Assembly (NCBI RefSeq): GCF_029255125.1
Contig: NZ_JAPUVR010000116.1
Location: forward strand, 1 to 55,576
Direction: 5' to 3'
Origin: Accumulibacter sp.
Lineage (GTDB): Bacteria; Pseudomonadota; Gammaproteobacteria; Burkholderiales; Rhodocyclaceae
Length of the DNA stretch: 55,576 nucleotides
How positions within the stretch are numbered: position 1 is the stretch's first letter; each line of letters starts with the position of its first letter. The notes under the pieces were generated by a model that saw nothing but the letters and a program-made list of their open reading frames with translations, was not told the origin of the DNA and made no database searches. This document shows, piece after piece, positions 1-10,849 of the stretch. The position numbers and the translations under genes are program-made.

Positions 1-1
1 A

Positions 2-85
2 GAACTTGCTTCGCTTGCCATCGAGCGCGACGCGTTTCATGGCGAATGGAACTACCGGCTGATACCCCGGAACAATGACAAATAG
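2..85 (+). pseudogene. C-terminal tail of an ISAzo13-like transposase (cut by window edge)
   Basis: Reading from base 2 gives 27 residues and a TAG stop at 83-85. The peptide carries the block FHGEWNY near its end, which I recognise from the extreme C terminus of ISAzo13-family (Rhodopirellula-type) transposases. The rest lies outside the window, so whether the element is intact cannot be judged. The motif match is seen directly; the family assignment is from memory. Confidence 0.6.
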
Positions 86-376
86 CTCGTATTGTTCAAG
101 TTATTTTTGCTTGCGTCCTAAGCGGGCGAGACCCGTCGGCAGCGCTGACCGCGCAGCCGGCAACACGAGCCCGTCATCTGCGCGGGCCGTTGCTGCTCGC
201 GTAGCGCATCAGCTAGAACGCACCAGCCGCATCTGAGCACTGGGCGACCACGCCGGCCGGCGCGCCATCGATACAGCCCGGGTCAGCCTCGTCGAGGAAA
301 GGATGCGCCGCGCCGCGCGTCCACACAGCGTCTGCGCGTGCCGGCAGCGCCCGCGACGCGGTCGGTCTTCCCGCCG
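86..376. other. Gene-free stretch between transposase tail and Fur-like gene
   Basis: No reading frame here looks like a protein; the overlapping frames are high-GC shadows. The stretch probably holds the right end of the ISAzo13-like element and the 3' flank of the Fur-like gene. I could not pick out a convincing terminal repeat or terminator. Confidence 0.4.
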
Positions 377-994
377 TCAACAGTTCGGACAAACACCGTA
401 GACAGTGAGCTCTGCTCGCTCGAACCGGAAGCCCGGGGGTAGCGTCGCAGCGAGCGTCGGCGAGGTAGTCTCGAGGCAAAAGACTGCTCCGCAGCGCGCA
501 CACTGAAAATGGGCGTGGCTTCGGCCCTCTTCAACGGTTGCGTTGAAGCGCCAGATGCGGTCGCTACCGGCCACACGATGCGCCAGACCATGGGTCACCA
601 GCCAATCGAGCGTGCGGTATAGCGTCACCCGATCGTGCGCAATGCCGGCAGCGGCGAGTGCCGCACCGACCTCCTCGTGCGCCAGCGGCTGACTGGCGCT
701 ACACAGCGTATCGAGGACGGCGGTACGCGTGCGCGTGACTCGCCCGCCACGCGCGGCAATCCGCTGCGAACTGCTGGGTCCGACGACTGACGCCAGACCA
801 TAGGGCGACGCCAAACTGTCGCCGCGCTCCGAACGGCCAGTGGCGGCGCGCTGATTCGGTGGAATCGACTCAACCCTCGGCGCGTCGCGCTGCTCCGCTG
901 CCCCTTCCCGCCCCGAGTTGTTGGCACTCGCTCCGCTTGCCCAGCCAGATCGCATACTCGCCCATTCGCTCTGAAAGCTGCTTGCCCTTGACAT
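377..994 (-). CDS. Fur-family metal-responsive transcriptional regulator (Fur/Zur-like)
   Basis: The C-terminal 120 or so residues form a Fur-family repressor: a winged helix (RVTRTRTAVLDTL to DRVTLYRTLDWL), then a metal-binding dimerisation domain with HAHFQCARCGAVFC and a terminal CPNC. The two CxxC pairs are the structural zinc site. The family binds operators when loaded with Fe, Zn or Mn. The maximal frame opens at an ATG at 994 and adds about 85 Ser/Arg/Gly-rich residues with no domain; the true start may be internal (for example a TTG near 814), giving the usual ~145 aa. Few acidic and His ligands in the sensory region make Zur or an atypical Fur more likely than classical Fur, but the metal cannot be told. 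It lies alone between a transposase remnant and the symporter cluster. Confidence 0.8.
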   Translation of the reverse strand: MSRASSFQSEWASMRSGWASGASANNSGREGAAEQRDAPRVESIPPNQRAATGRSERGDSLASPYGLASVVGPSSSQRIAARGGRVTRTRTAVLDTLCSASQPLAHEEVGAALAAAGIAHDRVTLYRTLDWLVTHGLAHRVAGSDRIWRFNATVEEGRSHAHFQCARCGAVFCLETTSPTLAATLPPGFRFERAELTVYGVCPNC

Positions 995-1198
995 CGTCCT
1001 GAGGCGAATTATGCGACCTTCCGCTGCCCGGGCTCAATCCGCTATCGCTGATGGACACCCGCCGTCACAGCACTGCGCGCGAGGAGAGCAACGTGCGCTG
1101 TCCTGCGCTCGAAGCGCTCGCGCTCGCTCAGCCCGATCGCCCTTCGAGTCGGCACACCTGGCGAACTGAACTGCCGGAAGCGAAAGTTGCTGCCGCTT

Positions 1199-1465
1199 TC
1201 ATGGCTCGGCGTCCGTCTCGCGTACGCCATACTCGCTGTCCAGCTTGTTCATGTAGCGCGCGTACCACCAGATGATCAGGACATAAACGATTGGTGCCCC
1301 CTGCGCCCCCATGTAGAAGCCGAGGGGAAAGCCAAGGATGACGATGTCCGCGAGTTCACGCGCATAGAAACTGACCACGAAGGTGACGATGAACCAGATC
1401 GTAAGAAGGACCGCCGTCATCTGCAGATTGCGTCGCCAATAGCTTTCGCGCCCGGGCCGGCTCAT
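1199..1465 (-). CDS. DUF4212 small membrane subunit of sodium/solute symporter
   Basis: The 88-residue protein has a short basic N terminus with YWRRNL, two hydrophobic helices (about residues 15-37 and 48-70) and a polar tail, the pattern of DUF4212. This family is encoded beside VC_2705-type sodium/solute symporters and is thought to be an accessory subunit. I chose the ATG at 1465 because GGGGAG lies about 8 nt upstream; the frame can extend to 1507. It lies 67 nt downstream of the permease on the same strand, so it is probably the last gene of that operon. Confidence 0.82.
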   Translation of the reverse strand: MSRPGRESYWRRNLQMTAVLLTIWFIVTFVVSFYARELADIVILGFPLGFYMGAQGAPIVYVLIIWWYARYMNKLDSEYGVRETDAEP

Positions 1466-1532
1466 CCCGCGCGCTCCCCGCTGCCTTGCGCGCGCGCCGT
1501 CGTCCAAGCTGCTGTCCGGCCGCGACCAGGCA

Positions 1533-3569
1533 TCAGGCGTCGCCTTCCGGATGGCGAACGCTCTCGACGAATTCCTGGGTTTCCCGGCTGGGCGGGCTGC
1601 CGATCAGGCTGACGGCAATGATCGTCAGGAATCCGGCAGCCACTCCCCAAACACCAGCAGCCGTCGACTGAATTCCCAGCCAGGGCTCCATGCCTATCCC
1701 CTGTATACCTAGCCATGGAATGTTGTCGAACTGGACACGCACCATGTAGTAGATGGTCACGAGCAGACCTACCAGCATCCCGCTGATCGCTCCCACACGA
1801 TTGGCTCGCTTCCAGAAAACGCCGAGAATCAAGGCCGGAAAAAGCGCCGCGCCGGCAAGGGAAAAAGCCCAGGCGACCATGAACAGGATCGTTGCCGGCT
1901 TCTGCGAGGCTACCGTCGCAGCCAATACGGCAACAACCAGAAGGAGCGACTTGGAAACGACCAAGCGCCACTGGGTCGAGGCTTGCGGCCGGAAGACCTT
2001 GTAGTACACGTCGTGCGACAGCGCGCTGGCGATGGTCAGCAGCAGACCATCGGCGGTCGACAACGCGGCGGCCAGCGCACCAGCGGCCACCAGCCCCGAA
2101 ATGACGTAGGGCAGACCGGCAATCTCGGGCGTAGCAAGCAGGATTACATCGGGATTGAGCGCCAGCTCTGCCAGTTGGAGGAGACCGTCGCCATTGACAT
2201 CTTCGATCGAGACCAGGCCGATCTTGCCCCAGGCACTGACCCAGACGGGCAGTTGAGCAATCGAGGAACCGACGAGCGTGGTGTACACCTCGTACTTGGC
2301 AAAAACGGCATAGGCCGGCGCGGTCAGGTAAAGCACGAGAATGAAGAAGAGCGACCAGAACACCGAGGTGCGCGCTTCTCGCACGCTGGGCGTCGTGTAG
2401 TAGCGCATGAGCACGTGCGGCAGCGCCGCGGTGCCCACCATCAGGCAGAAGACGAGGCTGAGGAAGTTGACGCGTGCGGTATCGTTCGCCGTTTCGCCGG
2501 AGCCAGGATAGGGCGTCACATGGTGTTCGGGCGCGCTGGCGCGCTGCCCGGATTCGCGCAGCAGGTCTTCCCAGTACTTGCGTGCATCCTCGCTGGTTGC
2601 GGGAAGTTCCCGCCGCTGGCGCTCGAGCGCAGCGACCTCGCGCATCTGGGCGTTGCTGCTCTTCAACGCATCGATCTGCTCGGCGAGACTACGTCGTTCG
2701 TCAGCCAGTGACTCGGGCAGCGTCAAGATTCGCTGGTAATAGGCATCGGCACGCTGACGAAAGTGCTGGCGAGCGTCGATCTCTGCGGGGTCGGCGAAGA
2801 TCTTTTCCTCCAGCACCTGCACCTTCTGGAGAACCTGTCCGTAAGTGAGCTGCGGCAAGGGGATGCCGGTCACCTGATAGGAGAGGATGGTCACCGGAAC
2901 GAGGTAGGCGACGATCAGAATGGCATACTGAGCAACCTGCGTCCAGGTGACGGCACGCATCCCACCCAGAAACGAGCAGACAAGAATGCCGGCAAGTCCG
3001 ACGAAGACGCCGATTTCGAACTGCAAACCGACGAAGCGGCTGGTGATCAGGCCGACGCCGTAAATCTGGGCAACGACGTAGATGAACGAGGCAAGAACGG
3101 TCGCGAAGACGCCGACCAGTCGCGCCGGGCTACCACCGTAGCGCGCGGCAAGGAAGTCGGGAATGGTGAACTGGCCAAATCGCCGCAAATAGGGAGCCAA
3201 CAGCAGCGCGACCAATACGTAACCACCGGTCCACCCCATGACGTAAGCCAGGCCCTGATAACCGGAAAGGTAGAGCGTCCCGGCGAGCCCCATGAAGGAT
3301 GCTGAACTCATCCAGTCGGCACCGGTCGCCATCCCGTTGAAGACCGCCGGCACTCGTCGGCCGGCGACATAGTACTCGGAGACGCTGGCCGTGCGCGCCA
3401 GAACGCCGATCGTTGCGTAGAGGAAAATGGTCAGGAAGAGGAAGGAGTAGCCAACCCAGCGTGGCGGCATGCCGTAGCGCTCGAGAATGGCAAGAACCAG
3501 AATGAAGACGAAGAAGCCGGCCGTGTAGAAAGCGTAGTAACGTCGCAGCGGGGTCGTGTATTCAGCCAT
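1533..3569 (-). CDS. VC_2705-type sodium/solute symporter (acetate permease-like)
   Basis: The 678-residue protein is a sodium:solute symporter (SSS) of the inner membrane with about 13 hydrophobic helices. SSS features seen include YYVAGRRVPAVFNGMATGADW near residue 67 and FLGGMRAVTWTQVAQ near 205. A long charged, coiled-coil-like insertion (about residues 245-350) between helices is typical of the VC_2705 subfamily and absent from plain ActP. Relatives are linked to acetate and other short-chain acids. The genomic link to acetyl-CoA synthetase supports acetate uptake here, but the substrate is inferred. It sits 12 nt downstream of the exonuclease gene, in one transcription unit. Confidence 0.85.
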   Translation of the reverse strand: MAEYTTPLRRYYAFYTAGFFVFILVLAILERYGMPPRWVGYSFLFLTIFLYATIGVLARTASVSEYYVAGRRVPAVFNGMATGADWMSSASFMGLAGTLYLSGYQGLAYVMGWTGGYVLVALLLAPYLRRFGQFTIPDFLAARYGGSPARLVGVFATVLASFIYVVAQIYGVGLITSRFVGLQFEIGVFVGLAGILVCSFLGGMRAVTWTQVAQYAILIVAYLVPVTILSYQVTGIPLPQLTYGQVLQKVQVLEEKIFADPAEIDARQHFRQRADAYYQRILTLPESLADERRSLAEQIDALKSSNAQMREVAALERQRRELPATSEDARKYWEDLLRESGQRASAPEHHVTPYPGSGETANDTARVNFLSLVFCLMVGTAALPHVLMRYYTTPSVREARTSVFWSLFFILVLYLTAPAYAVFAKYEVYTTLVGSSIAQLPVWVSAWGKIGLVSIEDVNGDGLLQLAELALNPDVILLATPEIAGLPYVISGLVAAGALAAALSTADGLLLTIASALSHDVYYKVFRPQASTQWRLVVSKSLLLVVAVLAATVASQKPATILFMVAWAFSLAGAALFPALILGVFWKRANRVGAISGMLVGLLVTIYYMVRVQFDNIPWLGIQGIGMEPWLGIQSTAAGVWGVAAGFLTIIAVSLIGSPPSRETQEFVESVRHPEGDA

Positions 3570-3581
3570 TGGCGATCGACG

Positions 3582-4283
3582 CTAGACACTCTGGTGCATG
3601 TGGCGACGTGCTTTTTCGACCTCGAGCAAAGCGGCCGGCGTGTCAAACCCCTTGCGCGCCGCGCGCGCGATCGTGATCTGCAGCAACTTGGCAGTCACGT
3701 AGGCATCCGAAACGGGATGATGCCGCTGGATGCTGTCAATGTCGAAGTGCATCAACCAGTCGTCGAGACGACTGCGCGCCTCGACTTCACGGAAAAGGTC
3801 CGACATCACCCAGTCGAGATCGATCCAGGGCTGGCGCCAAACGATGCCCAGTGTCGCTGCCAGCGTCTGCTCGACCAGTCTGGCGGTAAAGGCCGCGTGA
3901 TAGGCAACGAGTGGGGCCTTGGCCGTGAAACCGAGAAACGAAATCAGTTCATCGATCAAACGCCCCTCCGACGACGCGCGCGCCGCGCCCTGCTGTGAGT
4001 CGTCCGCCTGATGCCCAGGCGCAAGCGACGAGAGGTCCACGTACGCAGCATCGGCAAAATCGATCAATCCGTCGACGACGGCCACACTGCCCAGTGTCTG
4101 CAGGCAGTCGCTGTTCGCACCGGCCGCTTCGACATCGATGACGACGTAGCGCGAGCGATAGTGCGAACGCCGGAGGTCGGCTGCCGGCAACTGCTCCCAG
4201 GCAGCAATCGCCTGCTGCTGCTCGGCCGCCAAGGCAGGCTGACGCAGGTCGGGTGATGGGAAGAAGCGGGAGTACCAGGCCAT
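3582..4283 (-). CDS. DnaQ-like 3'-5' exonuclease domain protein, motif II altered
   Basis: This 233-residue protein has the DEDDh exonuclease fold. Motif I reads VIDVEAAG (Asp-x-Glu near residue 51) and motif III reads HHPVSDAYV (His-x4-Asp near residue 195). At motif II, where the family has an Asp after Phe (HNAxFD type), the sequence is AYHAAFTARL, so the catalytic Asp appears to be Thr. Homologues in this position sit between DUF294 proteins and SSS permeases in many proteobacteria; their role is unknown. Spacing is 5 nt from the DUF294 gene and 12 nt to the permease. Activity is doubtful given the missing Asp, unless a nearby residue substitutes. Confidence 0.8.
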   Translation of the reverse strand: MAWYSRFFPSPDLRQPALAAEQQQAIAAWEQLPAADLRRSHYRSRYVVIDVEAAGANSDCLQTLGSVAVVDGLIDFADAAYVDLSSLAPGHQADDSQQGAARASSEGRLIDELISFLGFTAKAPLVAYHAAFTARLVEQTLAATLGIVWRQPWIDLDWVMSDLFREVEARSRLDDWLMHFDIDSIQRHHPVSDAYVTAKLLQITIARAARKGFDTPAALLEVEKARRHMHQSV

Positions 4284-4288
4284 GCGGA

Positions 4289-6199
4289 TCAGAGTTGATA
4301 GTCGATTTTCAGGCGCGCCTGCAGCTTGCGAGCCTGGCGGAACGCTTCCTTCAGGATCCGGCGTTCGATTTCGTTCAAGTCGTCCGGGCTAACGAAATTG
4401 TCGCCGGCCCGCCCTTGTTCCTGTTCGAAATGCTGGTGGCGCAAACGTAGCAGTTGCAGAAAATTGAAACCTTCGATGCTCGCTGCCACATCTTCAGCCG
4501 GGATGTTCATCAAGGCACCGGCCCGCTTCAAGCGGTGCACGGTGTTGGTCGCCTCGACCTGGCGGGCCAGGGCAAAAACGCGCGCCGCATCGGTGAACAG
4601 GCGAACCCCGAACTTCTTCAAGTCGATGCAGCCGGGATGATCGGGATCGCCGTCGGTAACAAAGTCGCGAAAGCGCCCGAGCGGCGGCGCAACGCTGAGT
4701 GCGTTCTGCGCCAACATGCGCAGGAAGAGCGGATTTCCCCGCGTCTGGCGAAGCAGTGACAGGCGCAGGCGATGCGCCAGATTGAAGCGGCCATGCAGCG
4801 GCCGAAAGTCAAAGAAGATCGTTGCATTGAGCAGCGCCTGCGGCTCCGGAGTATGTATCCACTGGGCAAACCTCTCCTCCCACTCGTCGATGGTCAGGCA
4901 GAGGTCGGGGTTGCTCGCCATGATGTTGCCCTTGCACAACGGGAAGCCACACCTGTCGAGATCCTCATTGACCTCGCGCGCGAACTCGATGAAGCGCAGT
5001 TGCGTCTGCTCGCGGTCCATGATGTCGGTACACACGAAGACGATGCCATTGTCCTGGTCCGTGCTGAACGTCTGCTCGTCGCGTCCCTCCGAACCAAACG
5101 AGAGCCACGCCCAGTCAATACCGTAGAAGTCGTGACGTTCCAGATTGAGGCTGATGATGCGCCGCGTCACCGTATCGTTCAGCGTCGAAATGAACTGTGT
5201 GATCTCCTGCGCGCCGACCCCCTCGGCCAACATCGTCAGCGCCAGTTGGCGTACGTCGGCGCGTGCATGCTGCAGAACCTGAATGCTGGTTGCCGCATCG
5301 ATCGCGTGCCGAATCTGGCGCAGACCGGCGCCTTGCAGCTTGAACAGATCGCGCTCGGAGATCACCCCGCGCAGACTGCCGCCTTCGTCCACGGCGAGCA
5401 CGTGGCGAACCCCGTGCATCGCCATGACGAGCGCCGCGTCGTGCGCGTTGGCCGCCAGCGGCAGCGTCTGCGGCGACCCCGACATCACGCTGGAAATCGG
5501 CTGGTCAAGCGGAACACCTGGCAGGACGATGCGTTTCAGCACATCCGACAGCGTGAAAATGCCTATCGGATGACTCGCTTCGTCCACCACGACCATCGAG
5601 CCAAGATGCTGTCCGGCCATCGTTTCGACGACCTGGCGAATCGTCGCCTGGGGTCCAACGGCAACGGGTTCTCGCTTGACGATCGCGGTCAGCGGCGAGT
5701 TCATCGTCTTCTGTTCGGATGCGCGTTGAGCGAACTGGAGCTGCAGTTGCTGGCGCGACTGGTTGAGCAGACCGGCGATGTGTTGCGTGCAGAAGAGGTT
5801 GAACGCGGTGCTCTTTTGGGTCAGCGTGAAGAAATCGTCTGACGGCAACTCGTAGCAGAAGACATCTTCGCGCGCTACGTAGGCATTGGCCGACGGACGT
5901 TGGGCCATCAGGGCGCCGATCGAGAACGCCTGGCCCGGCCCGAGGGTAACCGACGAGTACTCGACGTTGGCAAGCGGGCTGCCTGCCTTCACCCGCACCC
6001 GGCCACATTGAACGATGTAGAGACTGCGCGCGACGCCCATCTCGCTGCCGAGGATCTGCGCGCCTTTTGGGTAATGCGCCAACTTGGCGCGCTCGGCAAT
6101 GAAGCGTACGGCCTCGACTTCCATCCGGTCGAAAGGCGGGTAGGCTTGCAGGAAGCGGATGCACGCCGAAATCAACATCTCAGTCGCACTATTGGCCAT
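4289..6199 (-). CDS. cNMP-binding/CBS-pair/DUF294 nucleotidyltransferase-like signalling protein
   Basis: The 636-residue cytoplasmic protein has, in order, a cyclic-nucleotide-binding beta-barrel (about 20-145), a CBS pair (about 165-295), a DUF294 GlnD-like nucleotidyltransferase domain (about 320-460) and a helical DUF294 C-terminal domain (to about 630). The nucleotidyltransferase motif is visible as GSEGRDEQ followed by STDQDNG, so the catalytic acidic residues are kept. The architecture suggests a sensor of cNMP and adenylates that modifies or regulates a partner. It is the first gene of a tight group with the exonuclease and permease, so control of acetate or carboxylate uptake is the natural inference. 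Confidence 0.87.
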   Translation of the reverse strand: MANSATEMLISACIRFLQAYPPFDRMEVEAVRFIAERAKLAHYPKGAQILGSEMGVARSLYIVQCGRVRVKAGSPLANVEYSSVTLGPGQAFSIGALMAQRPSANAYVAREDVFCYELPSDDFFTLTQKSTAFNLFCTQHIAGLLNQSRQQLQLQFAQRASEQKTMNSPLTAIVKREPVAVGPQATIRQVVETMAGQHLGSMVVVDEASHPIGIFTLSDVLKRIVLPGVPLDQPISSVMSGSPQTLPLAANAHDAALVMAMHGVRHVLAVDEGGSLRGVISERDLFKLQGAGLRQIRHAIDAATSIQVLQHARADVRQLALTMLAEGVGAQEITQFISTLNDTVTRRIISLNLERHDFYGIDWAWLSFGSEGRDEQTFSTDQDNGIVFVCTDIMDREQTQLRFIEFAREVNEDLDRCGFPLCKGNIMASNPDLCLTIDEWEERFAQWIHTPEPQALLNATIFFDFRPLHGRFNLAHRLRLSLLRQTRGNPLFLRMLAQNALSVAPPLGRFRDFVTDGDPDHPGCIDLKKFGVRLFTDAARVFALARQVEATNTVHRLKRAGALMNIPAEDVAASIEGFNFLQLLRLRHQHFEQEQGRAGDNFVSPDDLNEIERRILKEAFRQARKLQARLKIDYQL

Positions 6200-6408
6200 T
6201 CCTGTTCCCTGGCTTTACCGGCCGGCCGGCGTCTCCGGCGCCGGTCCGGAAGTCTGTTGCTGTTTGCCCTGACGCTTGCCGCACGGGTAGCGGCCTGCCG
6301 CGCCAGCCGTGCGGGGCCAGGGTCAGGCGCCCCTGACGCGCCTGCCGTGCGCCAGGGATTTCCGGGGCTGGGCGCGCACCGCGCCTAGCCCCCTTGCCTA
6401 TGGTCAGG
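6200..6408. other. Spacer between acs and the DUF294 gene, with a hairpin
   Basis: This 209-nt spacer has no gene. GTCAGG (6322-6327) and CCTGAC (6332-6337) form a 6-bp hairpin around a 4-nt loop. No T-run follows on the minus strand, so it may attenuate or process acs mRNA rather than terminate it. The promoter of the DUF294-exonuclease-permease group must lie here or the group is read from acs. Confidence 0.4.
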
Positions 6409-8373
<1,965 letters not shown>

Positions 8374-8602
8374 GTCGCATCTCCCATGCAGAATATTGTG
8401 TTGGAGGAGTGAAGGAGTCAGGACAGCAAGCGGAAAAAACCGAATCCACTCAGGATGTATTGTGCGCCCGGCCTGAGGCGGCAAGCGAACAGACGCCGGC
8501 AGCCGCACAGTCGGTCGCGTCAATGCCAAGCGATTAAACCCCCGCTTTCTTACACACCACTTACGGGGCGCGGAACGGCGGCAGGAGAAAGGCCCTTTTT
8601 GG

Positions 8603-8611
8603 TGCTAGAAT
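8603..8611 (+). promoter_or_regulatory. Extended -10 promoter candidate for the UPF0114 gene
   Basis: TGCTAGAAT fits an extended -10 element (TGn followed by TAGAAT) and ends 31 nt before the ATG at 8643. No good -35 box is seen, which is normal for extended -10 promoters. It lies in the 269-nt divergent region (8374-8642) shared with acs; I did not find a clear acs promoter there. Confidence 0.45.
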
Positions 8612-8642
8612 CCGGCGTCCCGAACCCTCCGAAGAACTGCCA

Positions 8643-9200
8643 ATGGCCTCTCTGAAACCTACCGTGGACCGGCTCGAGATGTTCATCTTCTGGAGCCGGT
8701 GGCTACAGGCGCCGCTCTACCTCGGCCTGATCATCGCGCAGGGCGTCTATGTCTATCTCTTCATGGTCGAGCTCTCGCATCTGATTCACAACCTGTTCTT
8801 CAGCAGCACGCGGATCAACGAAACCGAGGTGATGCTTGTCGTCCTCGGCCTGATCGATGTCGTGATGATCGCCAACCTCTTGATCATGGTAATCATCGGC
8901 GGTTACGAGACCTTTGTCTCCCGGCTTGACCTGGAAGGTCACCCAGACCAGCCCGAATGGCTCTCGCACGTCAACGCCGGCGTACTCAAGATCAAGCTGT
9001 CGACGGCGATCATCGGTATTTCGTCGATCCACCTGCTGAAGACCTTCATCAACGCCGGCAACCTCAACGAGCATACGATCAAGTGGCAGGTCGTCATCCA
9101 CGCCCTTTTCCTCTGTTCTGCCCTGGCCATGGTCTGGGTCGATCGGGTGATGACGCAGACCCTGGCGATGAGCAAGCAGCAGCACGCCGGCCAGCACTGA
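8643..9200 (+). CDS. UPF0114 / TIGR00645 (YqhA-like) inner membrane protein
   Basis: The 185-residue protein has four hydrophobic helices (about 18-40, 55-80, 110-130 and 135-160) and the YqhA/TIGR00645 pattern, including FWSRWLQAPLYLGL near the N terminus and GGYETFVSRL after the second helix. Function in the family is unknown. The start follows an extended -10 promoter candidate. Fumarase begins 53 nt downstream, so the two may be co-transcribed. Confidence 0.88.
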   Translation: MASLKPTVDRLEMFIFWSRWLQAPLYLGLIIAQGVYVYLFMVELSHLIHNLFFSSTRINETEVMLVVLGLIDVVMIANLLIMVIIGGYETFVSRLDLEGHPDQPEWLSHVNAGVLKIKLSTAIIGISSIHLLKTFINAGNLNEHTIKWQVVIHALFLCSALAMVWVDRVMTQTLAMSKQQHAGQH

Positions 9201-9253
9201 CACGAGCACCGCAGCGGGACTCGCCCCGCCAAACCTACCGGAGAGCGCCTGAA

Positions 9254-10774
9254 ATGACAACTATCAAGCAGGAAGATTTTATCCAGAGCATCGCTGATGC
9301 GTTTCAGTACATCAGCTACTATCATCCGCTCGACTACATCAAGGCGCTGGGCGCGGCCTACGAACGCGAGCAAAGCCCGGCCGCCAAGGACGCCATCGCA
9401 CAGATTCTGACCAACAGCCGGATGTGCGCCGAAGGTCGGCGTCCGATCTGCCAGGATACCGGCATCGCGGTCATCTTCCTCAAGGTCGGCATGGACGTCC
9501 ATTGGGATGCCACGCTGTCCGTCCAGGAAATGTGTGACGAGGGCGTCCGCCGGGCGTACAACGACCCGGACAACAAATTGCGCGCCTCGGTCCTGCTCGA
9601 CCCCGCCGGAGCACGTCGGAACTCGAAGGACAATACACCGGCCGTCGTGCATTATGAGATCGTTCCTGGCCATCATGTCGAGGTCATCTGCGCGGCCAAG
9701 GGCGGCGGCTCGGAGAACAAGACGAAGTTCTACGCGCTCAATCCGTCCGACTCGATCGTGGACTGGGTGCTGAAGACCGTCCCCACGATGGGCGCCGGAT
9801 GGTGCCCGCCGGGGATCCTCGGCATCGGTATTGGTGGTACACCGGAGAAGGCGATGCTGCTGGCCAAGGAATCCCTGATGGCGCCGGTCGACATCCATGA
9901 GCTGATCGCTCGCGGGGCAGGCAACCGCGTCGAGGAACTGCGGCTGGAGCTTTACGAAAAGGTAAACGCGCTCGGCATTGGCGCGCAGGGACTCGGTGGC
10001 CTGACGACGGTCCTCGACGTCAAGATCCTCGACTACCCGACACACGCGGCAAGCCTGCCGGTCGCCATGATTCCCAACTGCGCGGCCACCCGACATGCGC
10101 ATTTTCACCTCGACGGTAGCGGCCCGGCCCACCTGACTCCACCCGATCTCGACGAGTGGCCCAAGGTCAACTGGACGCCGAATACCCAGGCTTCAACGCG
10201 GGTCAATCTCGACACCTTGACGCCGGCCGAGGTCGCCGCCTGGAAGCCAGGACAGACATTGCTACTCAACGGCAAGATGCTGACCGGGCGCGATGCCGCA
10301 CACAAGCGAATTCAGGACATGCTGGCCAGGGGCGAGAAGCTGCCGGTCGATTTCACCAACCGGGTGATCTACTATGTCGGCCCGGTCGATCCGGTACGTG
10401 ACGAGGTGGTTGGTCCGGCTGGACCGACAACGGCGACACGCATGGACAAGTTCACCGAGATGATGCTTGCTCAAACCGGGTTGATTTCGATGGTCGGCAA
10501 GGCCGAGCGCGGGCCGGCAGCGATCGAGGCGATTCGCCAGCACAAATCCGCCTATCTGATGGCGGTAGGCGGCGCGGCATATCTCGTCGCGAAGGCCATC
10601 CGGGCAGCGCGCGTCGCCGGGTTCGCTGACCTCGGCATGGAGGCGATCTACGAATTCGAAGTGCGCGACATGCCGGTCACCGTCGCGGTCGATTCCAACG
10701 GCACATCGGTGCACAACACGGGTCCGCGCGAATGGCAAGCCCGAATCGGCAAGATTCCGGTCGCCGCTGGTTGA
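9254..10774 (+). CDS. Class I fumarate hydratase (4Fe-4S, homodimeric type)
   Basis: The 506-residue protein is an oxygen-sensitive class I fumarase converting fumarate and malate in the TCA cycle. Cluster cysteines are seen in PICQDTGIA (near residue 68), GWCPPGILGIG (near 184) and MIPNCAATRH (near 277). The C-terminal beta domain begins around NGKMLTGRDAAHKRI. Length equals single-chain FumA/FumB-type enzymes. The ATG at 9254 is preceded by GGAGAG about 8 nt upstream; the open frame extends further but overlaps the upstream gene. Together with acs it suits acetate oxidation. Confidence 0.94.
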   Translation: MTTIKQEDFIQSIADAFQYISYYHPLDYIKALGAAYEREQSPAAKDAIAQILTNSRMCAEGRRPICQDTGIAVIFLKVGMDVHWDATLSVQEMCDEGVRRAYNDPDNKLRASVLLDPAGARRNSKDNTPAVVHYEIVPGHHVEVICAAKGGGSENKTKFYALNPSDSIVDWVLKTVPTMGAGWCPPGILGIGIGGTPEKAMLLAKESLMAPVDIHELIARGAGNRVEELRLELYEKVNALGIGAQGLGGLTTVLDVKILDYPTHAASLPVAMIPNCAATRHAHFHLDGSGPAHLTPPDLDEWPKVNWTPNTQASTRVNLDTLTPAEVAAWKPGQTLLLNGKMLTGRDAAHKRIQDMLARGEKLPVDFTNRVIYYVGPVDPVRDEVVGPAGPTTATRMDKFTEMMLAQTGLISMVGKAERGPAAIEAIRQHKSAYLMAVGGAAYLVAKAIRAARVAGFADLGMEAIYEFEVRDMPVTVAVDSNGTSVHNTGPREWQARIGKIPVAAG

Positions 10775-10795
10775 GCCTTTGGGCACGAAACCGAC

Positions 10796-10816
10796 GAGCC
10801 GGCCGCGCGCCGGCTC
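10796..10816 (+). other. Stem-loop between fumarase and murI
   Basis: GAGCCGGC (10796-10803) and GCCGGCTC (10809-10816) form a perfect 8-bp GC-rich stem with a 5-nt loop. No T-run follows on the plus strand, so it is at best a weak terminator or an mRNA 3'-end stabiliser. Confidence 0.5.
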
Positions 10817-10849
10817 AGATATTGTTGATGCCGGTTTCCGGGTCGCCGA

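Noticed and set aside
10796-10816. Rho-independent terminator between fumarase and murI
   Set aside because: The stem is strong but no T-run follows, so it is listed only as a stem-loop.
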